Shown here in pieces: positions 19,101 to 26,458 of a stretch of 49,941 nt of DNA (position 1 is the stretch's first letter; each line of letters opens with the position of its first letter). Position numbers and translations under genes: made by a program. The stretch is from Balneolales bacterium (lineage in GTDB: Bacteria > Bacteroidota > Rhodothermia > Balneolales > HLUCCA01): the NCBI GenBank assembly GCA_024711145.1, contig JANJTJ010000065.1, forward strand, positions 1-49,941. The letters run 5' to 3'. Under the pieces are notes generated by a model. It was not told the origin of the DNA and did not search any database. It saw only the letters and a program-made list of their open reading frames with translations.

Positions 19101-22100
19101 CGCTACCCAGGGTGAACCCGGTGCTCGTGGTCCGCCAATAGTAGGTGAGCGAGCGGCCGAATTCGGTCACGTTCGGATGTTCGTTGGCCACCGGACGGAT
19201 GGTGATGGATCCGTAGGCGGTCGGCGCCGTGTCGAAACTGATGGTGGCGGGCGTGTACCGTACCGGTGAGGTGCTGGTACCGATGGGGAAGGTGAAACTG
19301 AGCCCGTTGTAGATCTTGGTGACCCCGCCCGCCGATTGCAACCCGTTGGTGCGGATGAACCGGAGCGCACCCGTTGGGCCGCTCGCGCCGGATGTCGACG
19401 CGGAAGGTCCGAATGTCAGATTGTAGGTGCCGATGTCCAGGATCCGGTTGTTGGTACCGCTCGGCACGAAGGTCAGCATGCCGTTGATGCGCAAAGCCGT
19501 TGCCAAGGCCACGGTTACCGCCGATGCCGGACCCGACACATCCAAACTGCCCAGTACGCCCGACCCATTCCCCGTTACCGTGCGCGAGGCCAACGTGGTG
19601 AGCTGGATCTTGCCGGTGCCGCCGTGGGTACCCGATACCGACAGATCGCCCCGTACTTCCACCGTTTTGCCGGCATCCAGGAACACGCCCGCCGTCAGGT
19701 CCAGGTCGTCGCGCACGATCAGCGTGCCGGTGGATCCGGCCAGGCGCAGGGTGTCGGCCGATTTGTCCACTTCCATGGCGAACAACCCCGAGGTGATGGT
19801 GCCGTTCAGGGTGAACGTCTGAGCGATGGACCCGTTGAAGGTGGTCCGGTTGGTGCCGGGCGTGTACACGCCACCCCCCACCAGGTTGAAATTACCCCCC
19901 ACGAACAGGTTCTTGTTCGCACTGCCCGACGACAGGTGCGCGTTGGCCTGCACGCTCAGGTTGTTCCGTACGTCCAGGTCCGTGGCCGCCAGCGTGAATG
20001 GAACCGTAGGTTGGGCTTCCACTCCGTAAGAGGCGTCATCCGTGCGCAGGTACTGCCTGGGCTCGGCCGCATAGGTGGTCGATGTGGAGAGGATGTTCAG
20101 GTTGTGGAACGGCGCCGAAGTGTTGATGTAGGCCGGCCGCGTGCTCGGAACCGTGATGTTGATGGTGCCACCGGTCACGTCGATGTTGTCGGGCAAGGCC
20201 CCGATCACCATGCTGAAATTGGTGCCCGATTGACCCGTGAGCGGGTTCGAGTTGAGGATGTTGAGGGTGCCGCCCGACATGGTGAAGGTGTTGTCGGGAT
20301 AGGGCATGAACAGGGGCGCGTACAAGGCCATGCTGGTGCCGAACCCTTCCGGTAGGGTCCCGTCGATGGTTACGGTACCGCCCGTCATGGTGAAGGCCCC
20401 ACGTTGGACGCCCTCGAAGAATGACGTCCTGATGGCCACGGTGGTAACCGTACCACCTTCGATGAGGATCACCGCTTTCTCCCGGGTCACGATGCCCTGG
20501 GTGCTGTTGTCGGTGAGTACCGACCCCCCGGAAACCCGAAGGGCACCATAAGGAACCAAAGCCGCCGGATTGTTGAAGGTGGGCGCATGGTTGGTGGTCA
20601 CCTGGGCTCCGTCCAACCACAACATCACATCCTCATCGATCCGATACCCCAGGTTGCTTCCGCTCACCAAAGACGGAATCACGATGTTGTTGCCCAAGCG
20701 GAGGGTTCCGGTGCGCAGGTCGAGTGCCCGCCCGTCCTGTATGTTGGGCACCGCTCCGCTTTCGGCCGTGTTGTTGGGGCCGAACAACCGGAAATGGGCC
20801 GAGTTGGATGCCGACACGTTCAGCACGAAGGTGCGGTCGGTTCCTTTGTCCAGGATCAGTTGGTACAGGTCGGTGGTACCGTTCAGAACCATGTCGCTGT
20901 CCACGTTTCCGGTCATGGTCAACCGTACGGCACCGGTAGTGGTTGCAGCCGTGTAGTTGGGCGCCCCCTGGTTGGTGAACCGCACGGTGCCGTTGTTGAT
21001 GAAATGGCCCACTACCGAAACCGTATGGTTGTTCTGGGTGGTGTTCACCACGGTCCAGGAGGTCCCGGCGCCTATGCTCACCCCGTTGCCGATGCTCATG
21101 GAACGGGCCGTGGTGCTGTTGCCATGCTGCAGGGTGAGGGTGCCGCTTCCCGTCCGCTGCACCACCAGACTCCCGTTCACGGTCACATTCGAATTCAGGA
21201 TGAGGGTGTTGTTCGAGGCCGTGGTATTGGTCAATACCAGGTTGTTGTAGGTCGGTACGCCGGTGGGCAGGGTGCCCGCCACGTTGTAATATTCCAAGGT
21301 GCCCCCACCCGCCGATACGAACCCGGTGAAGGTGCCCCCGGGAAATGTGAGGCTGGCCAACCGCAACCGGCCCTGGCCCATCACTTCTCCCAAGGTGTGC
21401 CCGGTGGTGGTGGTCAGGTCCAGGAACCCGCCGTTCTGGATGGTGAGCTCGTTGATCACCACCGACCCGCTGCTCTTGGTCACGGTCCGGCCGTTCAGGA
21501 TCACTACGTTGTCGTTCACTCCCGGTAGGGCCGATCCGGTCAACGTGGTGCCCGAAGGATCCAGGGTCCACGTGTTCAGGTTGTCCCACGATCCCGACTG
21601 GTAGGAATACAGATACAGGGTGTTCGTGAAGGTGATGGTGGGGAAACCGCCCAGGTTCACCGCCTCCACCGTGAGGGAGATGTTCAGGACTTCAGCCGTG
21701 AAGTTGGTCACCCGGAAGCTGTAATCGCCACCACCCAGGTCGGTGAAGGTGCCGATGTCGGCACTGCCTTCTCCGCTGAAGATGAAATCGCCCGATGTTT
21801 TCCCGGTGATGGGCTGGTTGCCTCCCGACCGCAACGAGATGGTGAGCAGCGAATAACTGATGCCGTTGTTGCTCACGCTGGTGGGACTGGCATTCAACGA
21901 CGAATTCGATGCCGAGGGCGGACCCAGTATGAACTGGATGTTGCCGCTGCTGCCTATGCCCACATTCGATACGGTCGCATTCAGATTGACGGTCTCGATG
22001 GTGGTGTTGGTCAACGAATACGTATAGGTTCCCCCGCCCGCATCGGTGAACCCGGTGAGCGATGCGGCACTTTGTCCGGTGAATTGGAAGTCGGAAGCCT

Positions 22101-22929
22101 GCAACCCGACGATCGGGCTGTTGGCCCCGTCGCGTACGGTGACGGTGATGGTGGACGCGCTGCTGCCATCGGCCACTACGGTGGTCGGGCTGCCCGACAA
22201 GCCGGAGTTGGGGTCGGTCGGTGCGGCCCGAAGCACGATGCTCGTGGCGAAGTAGGCCCGGTTGCCGGCGTTGCCCCCGCCCTGGTTGGGCGTGAAGTCG
22301 TGGGTGCGCGTACCGGTGGCACCGGCCGAACCCAGGGCCTGGTCGGCGATCAGCACACCCCGGTTGCCGCCTACCCGGCTGGTGCGCGAGGTCATCGCTC
22401 CATCGGCCGTAAAACCCGTCATGGTGGTGGTGTGCCGCTGCAGCATGAGGGAAACCAACCGGGTGGCCGGACTCGCCGCCGTGGCCGAGGGGGCGTTTAC
22501 CGAATTGCTGCCGTTGCCCAGATTGCTCTGGGTGGTCTGGCTGTCTTCGAAGGGGTTGGTCCGGTTCACGTTCCGGTAGGCAACGGCAGCAACCACCCAG
22601 TTCCGGTTGGACCCGAGGGCCATGGTGAAGGTGGCACCCTCGCTTCCATCCAGAAACCGATAGAACACCGCCCCTTCCAGGTTGCCTTCCTGGGTGTTGT
22701 AGAGGGTTTCAAAACCCGTGGGTGCGGTAATGCTGCCCGTGTTGACGGTGTAGCCGGCCTGGATGATCACCAGGTCACCGGCGGCCACCCCACCCGGCTT
22801 GTTCACCGATATGGTGTTGTTGGTGCCCAGGTTGTTCGTGGCACCCACATACGTCACCTGGGCCTGCGCGGGCAGCACCATTAGGGCAAACAGAACGACG
22901 ACGTTCAAAAATCGGGGTAGGAGGCGCAT
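13126..22929 (-). CDS. Giant secreted modular beta-rich protein with T9SS sorting tail
   Basis: A 3267-residue protein with a signal peptide (MRLLPRFLNVVVLFALMVLPAQAQ). Two invasin/Ig-like domains follow at about 239-430 (SPTTVVADGSSASTITVTV). Three long beta-helix-like blocks then begin with an aromatic, Trp-rich repeat near residues 440, 1360 and 2249 (SGSWDNLNTW, GGAWSNVNTW, DWSDPNSW), each with a GHN/TLG and EYY/EFY segment. Blocks are followed by related sandwich modules (YYWRTTSTGF, FYWNVTRTGF, RYWNLSTNDL). A fibronectin III-like domain lies at about 2662-2780, and the last 95 residues are a type IX secretion tail (YPNPFNPTTRIRYSLPE ... YASGVYLYRL). It is probably exported to the surface or medium as an adhesin or matrix protein; the ligand is unknown. 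Confidence 0.93.
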   Translation of the reverse strand: MRLLPRFLNVVVLFALMVLPAQAQVTYVGATNNLGTNNTISVNKPGGVAAGDLVIIQAGYTVNTGSITAPTGFETLYNTQEGNLEGAVFYRFLDGSEGATFTMALGSNRNWVVAAVAYRNVNRTNPFEDSQTTQSNLGNGSNSVNAPSATAASPATRLVSLMLQRHTTTMTGFTADGAMTSRTSRVGGNRGVLIADQALGSAGATGTRTHDFTPNQGGGNAGNRAYFATSIVLRAAPTDPNSGLSGSPTTVVADGSSASTITVTVRDGANSPIVGLQASDFQFTGQSAASLTGFTDAGGGTYTYSLTNTTIETVNLNATVSNVGIGSSGNIQFILGPPSASNSSLNASPTSVSNNGISYSLLTISLRSGGNQPITGKTSGDFIFSGEGSADIGTFTDLGGGDYSFRVTNFTAEVLNISLTVEAVNLGGFPTITFTNTLYLYSYQSGSWDNLNTWTLDPSGTTLTGSALPGVNDNVVILNGRTVTKSSGSVVINELTIQNGGFLDLTTTTGHTLGEVMGQGRLRLASLTFPGGTFTGFVSAGGGTLEYYNVAGTLPTGVPTYNNLVLTNTTASNNTLILNSNVTVNGSLVVQRTGSGTLTLQHGNSTTARSMSIGNGVSIGAGTSWTVVNTTQNNHTVSVVGHFINNGTVRFTNQGAPNYTAATTTGAVRLTMTGNVDSDMVLNGTTDLYQLILDKGTDRTFVLNVSASNSAHFRLFGPNNTAESGAVPNIQDGRALDLRTGTLRLGNNIVIPSLVSGSNLGYRIDEDVMLWLDGAQVTTNHAPTFNNPAALVPYGALRVSGGSVLTDNSTQGIVTREKAVILIEGGTVTTVAIRTSFFEGVQRGAFTMTGGTVTIDGTLPEGFGTSMALYAPLFMPYPDNTFTMSGGTLNILNSNPLTGQSGTNFSMVIGALPDNIDVTGGTINITVPSTRPAYINTSAPFHNLNILSTSTTYAAEPRQYLRTDDASYGVEAQPTVPFTLAATDLDVRNNLSVQANAHLSSGSANKNLFVGGNFNLVGGGVYTPGTNRTTFNGSIAQTFTLNGTITSGLFAMEVDKSADTLRLAGSTGTLIVRDDLDLTAGVFLDAGKTVEVRGDLSVSGTHGGTGKIQLTTLASRTVTGNGSGVLGSLDVSGPASAVTVALATALRINGMLTFVPSGTNNRILDIGTYNLTFGPSASTSGASGPTGALRFIRTNGLQSAGGVTKIYNGLSFTFPIGTSTSPVRYTPATISFDTAPTAYGSITIRPVANEHPNVTEFGRSLTYYWRTTSTGFTLGSAKVLHAYTYPDANVVTGSGITEDAYVSARYNPSNATWTTGSATDVDEVNNIAAFTGPTFETTIDGEYTAGDNAPLDPFGTVQIYYSYTDGGAWSNVNTWSLDGHTGPQNIPATAPNTNSVVRIGNNNTVVVTANGAVAGSLTLENGSTLDLGTTTGHNFGSLVGEQIAGSGRLRISSAVATAQFPAGDFSQFIGATGGTVEYYRTTTNFTVPTTSAAPTNLTLDTYRYLVMNVQAGAGGIINFPAQDLRIFEDLEINGLGGTFVRLANSVSGDIQVDRDILIQGSGLYYRFDAANTRIVNVDRNVVIASGAAFGTTTSSVNVVHDLIVGGSITNNGTYNLHASMLRHTRLTFVGAANASFGGTNGSASTTINQLTINKGTSPNSVLDFSVAGTATFQATNNWLTLTNGMFRLSRASTITVSSAASAYTILASTGLSANHASAVINIGNTDSDAADLSLGGRLEVLNGVINIGNTNNFNQDIEYASAGLPEIVVAGGELNVNGQLRRFVASSVGSLVWRQSGGVVTIRGRNQQINNAKLEIANAGSVFEMSAGTIRILRSGSISYADLYLRPATHNVTGGTILFSPVGSIGNQTYTIDATTPLWNLDVTAIDGSNTATLTVNINNLVVRNNLTVSNLSTLNMGVLNLTVGGTFLKQSTGTFNRGVQTVTFNGVASVLDGTFTTQSFHNLSVATGASLTLAASTPVVVSNNLTIGVAGQLADGGNLIEVRATVDNEGAHVSASNSAAFGIEMDGSSPQYISGNGDFGNLIIRNSLSVFLQDSIRVNRRLELALGVLDLGEHRLELGQAAEVTGTFSASRMLRSNGVLSDGGVLKEFVGTGSFLYPIGVFGKYTPATLNVTATSAPGTITVKAINAKHPSTRDAADKQLNFYWNVTRTGFSAFTATHTYVYRDSDVTGTESAYTTGRFVFPNWTPLLGIPGTLNTSTNTISLVGVNYINGDYTAGEDIEFTGVDTYYSRNGLSYPVDWSDPNSWSTDIVLQHNGAPASTPPVGAPMIVATGHTIRMDGNFRLAESVALNGTATLDLEDSYGHNLGVVTGTGVIRIKATASNQFVFPGGNYDGLNGPGGGTTEFYDDVDGILPTQTFYHNVRFIGNSERQQSNADITVYGNWSLESGTVDNAGYNKTVALSGDWLNTASASAYVPGTGKVVLAKTTGSQLIGGDYGTTFGFLELNGAAVKQLQQSIQVNNGVIFTNGNLVLGTDSLTFGPTATVTGTPSATSMLVVSGSGIVRKRFSVVGSFTIPVGDSLGTDEYSPIVLTLNTGTLGGSASVDVKVTDGSPPSCGGSSFITRYWNLSTNDLTDFNLTATASYRDADVVGTEANIYGIYKVGAGPCELGSLANAGANTVTVVVTGSPVLITGGNTGFIAEPTVQANNLLITNVGTTSMQLAWTDGNGTNRLVLIRVNGAVDAVPTDATVYTPDTDFSGSPQEVGTGNFVLYTGTGSGFTVTGLDMNTRYHFAVFEFNELGGNTNYLVSSPATGSARTQVQLSVMIEGNQGWRMVGSPVRTVFADLTDGFHTQGFTGATYPAKHPNLLWYDETYAGTDNQRWRKPANLADSVVAGRGYMFYVFGEIPSEPDYDDPAYALPKALEVTGPQTPLTAGTFSFPVTYTTAADSGWNLVANPLASTIDWDHASWTKTNLDNSVYVWSDSANAGLGDYLYWNGTTGSLGDGLIAPMQAFWVKANADSPELVIDEAAATTGGTFYRHIPNDSIPVLEFTITSGNWSKKTYLMFSENGKKGMDPWDAWHLVPMNPDFLEFYTEGAEGQPLSIQHLPRRLYRTAETAFHVGGWVNGRPLSGTYEIRLTGARNLPEMWEVSLFDRTTKRTVRWSGEELTTSFLIKGDTTQALPPMYWQEAGGQPKAATGRADSRFLLRVDPNGEFDDIPGEITLDQNYPNPFNPTTRIRYSLPEDMQVRLEVFDVLGRRVATVDEGLKQVGYHTVEVDMGRYASGVYLYRLVTGERAVVRKMTLIR

Positions 22930-23022
22930 GAGCAGGATGTATCCGGGTGTAAAATCCGCATTCCCGCATTCCCGATACCTTAGAGTGCTTTAACAATCAG
23001 GCGGGGGATGCGCCTTCTTGTC

Positions 23023-23054
23023 TTGACCGCCGCATTCCTGCCGGCGTATCTTGT
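23023..23054 (+). promoter_or_regulatory. Promoter of tRNA-Arg
   Basis: TTG at 23023-23025, 21 bases, then TATCTTGT at 23047-23054, ending 17 bases before the mature tRNA. The spacing is the same as in the other two tRNA promoters of this window. Confidence 0.65.
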
Positions 23055-23071
23055 GCGTCTGTCGAAAGCAT

Positions 23072-23145
23072 GCGCCCGTAGCTCAATTGGATAGAGCATC
23101 TGACTACGGATCAGAAGGTTTGGGGTTCGAATCCCTACGGGCGCG
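23072..23145 (+). tRNA. tRNA-Arg (anticodon ACG)
   Basis: A complete cloverleaf: 7-bp acceptor GCGCCCG/CGGGCGC, D-arm GCTC...GAGC, anticodon stem TCTGA/TCAGA around loop CTACGGA (anticodon ACG), and T-arm GGGGTTCGAATCCC. The CCA end is not encoded. In the anticodon ACG the first A is normally edited to inosine by TadA, allowing CGU, CGC and CGA to be read. Confidence 0.97.
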
Positions 23146-23165
23146 CACCGATTACATAACTTCAA

Positions 23166-23202
23166 GGCTCGGGGGTTGAACACCTTCGGGCTTTATTTTT
23201 TT
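23166..23202 (+). terminator. Intrinsic terminator of tRNA-Arg
   Basis: GGCTCGGGGG and CCTTCGGGCT form a 10-bp stem (four G-U pairs as RNA) around loop TTGAACA, followed by TTTATTTTTTT. Confidence 0.7.
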
Positions 23203-24041
23203 CAGGCCGTCGCTTCCTCGGCTTCTTTCAGTACCGCCGCCTTGGTTTTGGCATCCACCCCGGCCAGATCCAGCACCTCAGGCCGCGCCAGAACATCCCG
23301 TACGAGTACGGTTCCGCCCTGCATCACCAGTTCTTTCTGTTTGTGGGTGAGGCCGTGCAGCACGGTGAGGGGTTTCAGACCGCTCTGGCGGATCAGCTGC
23401 AGCAGGCCTTGGCCTTCCGGGTAATCCCAGGCCAGCAGGTTCAGGCCGGCGCATCGGGCGTATTGCTCGGCGTCGGTGGTGAATTTGCCGTTGGTGGCCA
23501 CCCATCCTTCGTAGCGGAAACGGGCGTCGGGGTGGTCGTCCCGATGCCGGGCTTCGAGATCGCGTACCCGGCTGTGCACATACAGCACCACTTTCACGTC
23601 CACTTTCGACCCCGGGGTATTCCGGAATTTGCATTCGGTGAAGCGCATCACGCGCTCGTCCCAAGCCTGCACATCCACTTCGTGGGTCACGCACCGCCCG
23701 GGCAAAATGATGCCGCACCGCACGTTCCAACCCGAGGATGCGAACAGGGCGCCTACGAATTTCTCGAAGGGATACCCGCTGGGCCCCAATTCCATGACCG
23801 CCTGTTTGAGCTTGTATTGGGAGGCCGCCCCGACCGAGGTTTTCCGCAAATGCCGGAACGCGTTCTTGTAGATGAGACGGGTGCTTTGGCCGTCGGTCAG
23901 GTCCGCTTCGATGAGGTCCACCACCCGGGTGATGGCCTCGTCGGTGGCCCCCGACCGATGCAGGGAGCGCATGAGCTTGTCCCGGTCGTAGGGAACCAGC
24001 TCACCGTCCGCTTTCCGGATCCGGATCTCAGTAACGGGCAT
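23202..24041 (-). CDS. ATP-cone domain fused to Mrr-like PD-(D/E)XK nuclease
   Basis: A 279-residue cytosolic protein with an unusual pairing. Residues 4-90 look like an ATP-cone (IRKADGELVPYDRDKLMRSL), the nucleotide-sensing domain of ribonucleotide reductase and NrdR. Residues 90-215 resemble the Mrr-type restriction nuclease fold: PFEKFVGALFASSGWNV, then HEVDVQAW (E121, D123) and ECKF (E136, K138), a complete D-x(n)-ExK core. Residues 246-275 resemble a helix-hairpin-helix DNA-binding tail. No methylase or specificity subunit is nearby. It overlaps the upstream lipoprotein gene by 14 bases. Likely a DNA nuclease gated by ATP/dATP; the role (defence, repair, turnover) is unknown. Confidence 0.85.
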   Translation of the reverse strand: MPVTEIRIRKADGELVPYDRDKLMRSLHRSGATDEAITRVVDLIEADLTDGQSTRLIYKNAFRHLRKTSVGAASQYKLKQAVMELGPSGYPFEKFVGALFASSGWNVRCGIILPGRCVTHEVDVQAWDERVMRFTECKFRNTPGSKVDVKVVLYVHSRVRDLEARHRDDHPDARFRYEGWVATNGKFTTDAEQYARCAGLNLLAWDYPEGQGLLQLIRQSGLKPLTVLHGLTHKQKELVMQGGTVLVRDVLARPEVLDLAGVDAKTKAAVLKEAEEATA

Positions 24042-25176
24042 AGAACCGCCTCAGGCGCTCGTTCAACCGCTCTTGGATGGGCCTGGTGAACGAATCGAAC
24101 AACACTTCGGGTGGGGGTGGCGGGATGTCGCGCTGGGCGGCCAACTCCCGCTGGGCTTGGTTCAAGGCCCGCTGATCGCCATTGAATGTGGCCCACCGGT
24201 GTTCCCAGATGAATTCGCCGGGATGCCGTTCCTGCAAAATCACCCGGCCGGTCGTCTCATCCGTGATGCGCACCTGCAAGGCGCCGCCGCTGACCACCCG
24301 TTTCCGGTAGCGGGTGAGCTGGGCGGTCACTTTGTCGAACACGGGCACCCGGGTACCGTCGGGCAGACGGGCTTCGCCGATGCGCACGCTGTCGGCGCTG
24401 GTCACGGTTTCGGTGTGCGATTCGAGCAAGACGTTTCCGATCGTGAACGACTCGAACTGCAGCTGGATGCGATGGTCCACATAGGGTGGCCGCTCCCGCT
24501 CCACTTCTTCAACCGTTAGAAAACGCACATACTCGTTCATGCGTCGGCTGTCGAGCGACTCGAGCACCCGCTGTTGGAAATCGCCCTGGGCTTCGCGCAG
24601 GTCGCGTTGGGTTTCGGCCATGGGTTCTACCACCACATAGAGGGTGGCCCGGGCATAGGCTTCGTCCATGCGGGCCCGGGTGTCGCGGAAATCGGGAACC
24701 ATCTGTTCCACCACCATGAAATGTTCGATGGCCTCCTTGGCCGATTCGCGGTCGCGCCCTTCCAATTTGGCCACACCCAACGCATACCGGTGTTCCGCGG
24801 CCCGCGTTCGGGCCTGGGCCAGCTCGTCGCTGTACAACCGCCGCCGGGGCAGCACTTCGTCGCAGGCCGGGCACCGGTCCAACCGGTGGTACAAGGTGTT
24901 CAACCGTTCGTAACTGCGGGCCACCACCTCGTGGCGGAAGGGGTCTTGCGTGCGGGAGACATCCTCGATTTCGACCAGATTGGCCTCAACCGCTTTGTCG
25001 TAAGCCGCCACCAACAGCCGGCGGGCGTCCCGGTCGTCGGGTTTGTCGCGCAGGCGTTCGGCACTCAAGGCCACCGCCTCTTCGTACCGACCGTTCTCAT
25101 ACGCGCGTTTGGCGGAATTACAGGCGCTCGCCAGCAGCAGAACCGCCAGCAATAGGGAAGGGATTCGTGGCCACAT
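24028..25176 (-). CDS. Lipoprotein with TPR-like N-terminal half
   Basis: A 382-residue envelope protein with a lipoprotein signal peptide (lipobox LASAC, Cys19). The segment after it, AKRAYENGRYEEAVALSAERL, reads as a tetratricopeptide-like helix pair, and helical repeats continue to about residue 180. The C-terminal half (from YVVVEPMAETQRD) is mixed alpha/beta with an RITDETTGRVILQERHPG strand region, similar in flavour to curli-secretion or penicillin-binding-protein activator lipoproteins, but no family is recognised. The first ATG is required for the signal peptide even though it overlaps the MscS gene by 59 bases. It sits between the channel and the nuclease gene. Confidence 0.8.
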   Translation of the reverse strand: MWPRIPSLLLAVLLLASACNSAKRAYENGRYEEAVALSAERLRDKPDDRDARRLLVAAYDKAVEANLVEIEDVSRTQDPFRHEVVARSYERLNTLYHRLDRCPACDEVLPRRRLYSDELAQARTRAAEHRYALGVAKLEGRDRESAKEAIEHFMVVEQMVPDFRDTRARMDEAYARATLYVVVEPMAETQRDLREAQGDFQQRVLESLDSRRMNEYVRFLTVEEVERERPPYVDHRIQLQFESFTIGNVLLESHTETVTSADSVRIGEARLPDGTRVPVFDKVTAQLTRYRKRVVSGGALQVRITDETTGRVILQERHPGEFIWEHRWATFNGDQRALNQAQRELAAQRDIPPPPPEVLFDSFTRPIQERLNERLRRFYARY

Positions 25177-26050
25177 ACCGGGTTGTGGGATAAGCGAAGG
25201 TGATGTCGGGATGGTTTGCGAATTCGGAGAGGATGTCTTCCCAGATCATCTGGGCCGAACCCCGCCGCCTTCGTGGATGCGTAAGGTAGCGCAAGGTGAG
25301 TTGCACCCCCCACTCCCGAACCTCGGTGTACACGGTCGGGGTGAGTACCGTGGCGATGATCATGAACTGCTTGGCCGATTCGCGCATCTGCCGGGCCGCT
25401 TCCGGGGTGATCTCGCTGGCATGTTTTTCCACGATATGCTGGAGTATGCCTTTCGCTTTGCGCCAATCGCTTTCGAAACTCAACCGGACCGGAATCTCGT
25501 GCCAGATGAAAGCGAACCCTTGCGAATAGTTCGCCAGGTGGTGGTTGAAGATGTGATGATTGGGAATGTGGACCACCCGGCCGGTGCTTTGGTCGGCATC
25601 CACCCAATTCCCGATCTCCATGACCGAGAACTGCAGCACCCGTTTGTCGATCACATCGCCCTGAACCCCGTTGATTTCGATGCGGTCGCCCAATTCGAAG
25701 GGCTTGCGGGTTATCAGGTAGATCCATGCGGCCATGTCCAGCAACACATCCCGCAGGGCGATGGCCACCCCGGCCGACACCAGCCCCAGGAAGGTGAGCA
25801 AGGAGGAGAACCCCTCGAACCAGATGCGCCCCACCAGGAAGATGCCGAGCAGCAGGCTGGTGTACGACAAGTACTTGCCGGCCAGATAATGCGCCCGCGG
25901 GTTGTCGAACCGGCGTTCCACCAGGCGGATGCCCAACCAACGTACGAGCACCACCAGGAGGATCACCAAGGCGGTCAGAAACAGGTCGTGCAGGGCGTCG
26001 GGGCCCATTCGCAGCAAATCGGCCAGGTCGGAAACGGGTGAGATGGGCAT
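25118..26050 (-). CDS. Small-conductance mechanosensitive channel (MscS family)
   Basis: A 310-residue inner-membrane channel that opens under membrane tension to release osmolytes. Two membrane helices (about 20-40 and 60-80) precede the pore helix with the family pattern GLVSAGVAIALRDVLLDMAAW, followed by the beta domain FELGDRIEINGVQGDVIDK and HIPNHHIFNHHLANYS. An alpha/beta C-terminal domain is expected for the rest. The length is typical of the family. A TATATTCG box lies five bases before the ATG. It appears to be the first gene of the set ending with the nuclease. Confidence 0.93.
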   Translation of the reverse strand: MPISPVSDLADLLRMGPDALHDLFLTALVILLVVLVRWLGIRLVERRFDNPRAHYLAGKYLSYTSLLLGIFLVGRIWFEGFSSLLTFLGLVSAGVAIALRDVLLDMAAWIYLITRKPFELGDRIEINGVQGDVIDKRVLQFSVMEIGNWVDADQSTGRVVHIPNHHIFNHHLANYSQGFAFIWHEIPVRLSFESDWRKAKGILQHIVEKHASEITPEAARQMRESAKQFMIIATVLTPTVYTEVREWGVQLTLRYLTHPRRRRGSAQMIWEDILSEFANHPDITFAYPTTRYVATNPFPIAGGSAAGERL

Positions 26051-26055
26051 GGGTC

Positions 26056-26063
26056 CGAATATA
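26056..26063 (-). promoter_or_regulatory. -7 box of the MscS gene, five bases before ATG
   Basis: TATATTCG on the minus strand, then GACCC, then the ATG at 26050. The same box and spacing occur before the small gene starting at 30334. Confidence 0.55.
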
Positions 26064-26070
26064 GCCGGAA

Positions 26071-26101
26071 TTGTCCGCCTGCGTTAAAACCCCTAACTTC
26101 C
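26071..26101 (+). promoter_or_regulatory. Probable promoter of secG
   Basis: TTG at 26071-26073, 20 bases, then TAACTTCC at 26094-26101; 27 bases remain to the secG ATG. The second half of the -7 box is degenerate, so this is moderate evidence. Confidence 0.4.
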
Positions 26102-26128
26102 GCGTCCCATATCCACGGATTCCGAACC

Positions 26129-26458
26129 ATGTACACGTTCATCATCATTCTCATTTCCCTGATCTGCCTGCTGCTCACCGTAGCGGTCTTGCTGCAACCC
26201 GGCCAAGGCCAAGGGTTGGCAGGTGGCGTAGCCGGCAACCTGGGCGCCGGAGCCGTAATGGGTGCCCGCCGCACGGCCGATTTCCTTTCGAAAGCCACCA
26301 CCTACTTGGGCGGCACCTTCCTGGCACTGTGCCTGATCGCCAACTTCTTCATCGACCGCGGCACCACGGGCCGCAGTGTGATCAGCGGTTCGGTACCCGC
26401 AGGCCAAACCCAGCCCGCGCTTCCGCAGCTGCCCGCCGCCGATTCAACGGGGAACTGA
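26129..26458 (+). CDS. secG: Preprotein translocase subunit SecG
   Basis: A 109-residue inner-membrane component of the SecYEG channel. The pattern is typical of the family: a first helix (YTFIIILISLICLLLTVAVL), then the LLQPGQGQGLAGG and GARRTADFLSKATTYL segments, and a second helix (GGTFLALCLIANFFI), with a short hydrophilic tail rich in Pro and Gln. It is a monocistronic gene that converges on the flippase gene, overlapping it by 15 bases. YajC, another Sec accessory, is encoded about 5 kb away. Confidence 0.95.
   Translation: MYTFIIILISLICLLLTVAVLLQPGQGQGLAGGVAGNLGAGAVMGARRTADFLSKATTYLGGTFLALCLIANFFIDRGTTGRSVISGSVPAGQTQPALPQLPAADSTGN

Noticed and set aside
13126-22929. Repeats in the giant gene read as a CRISPR array or DNA repeats
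   Set aside because: They are degenerate protein-level repeats with variable spacing and no conserved DNA repeat unit; there is no CRISPR-like pattern in the window.
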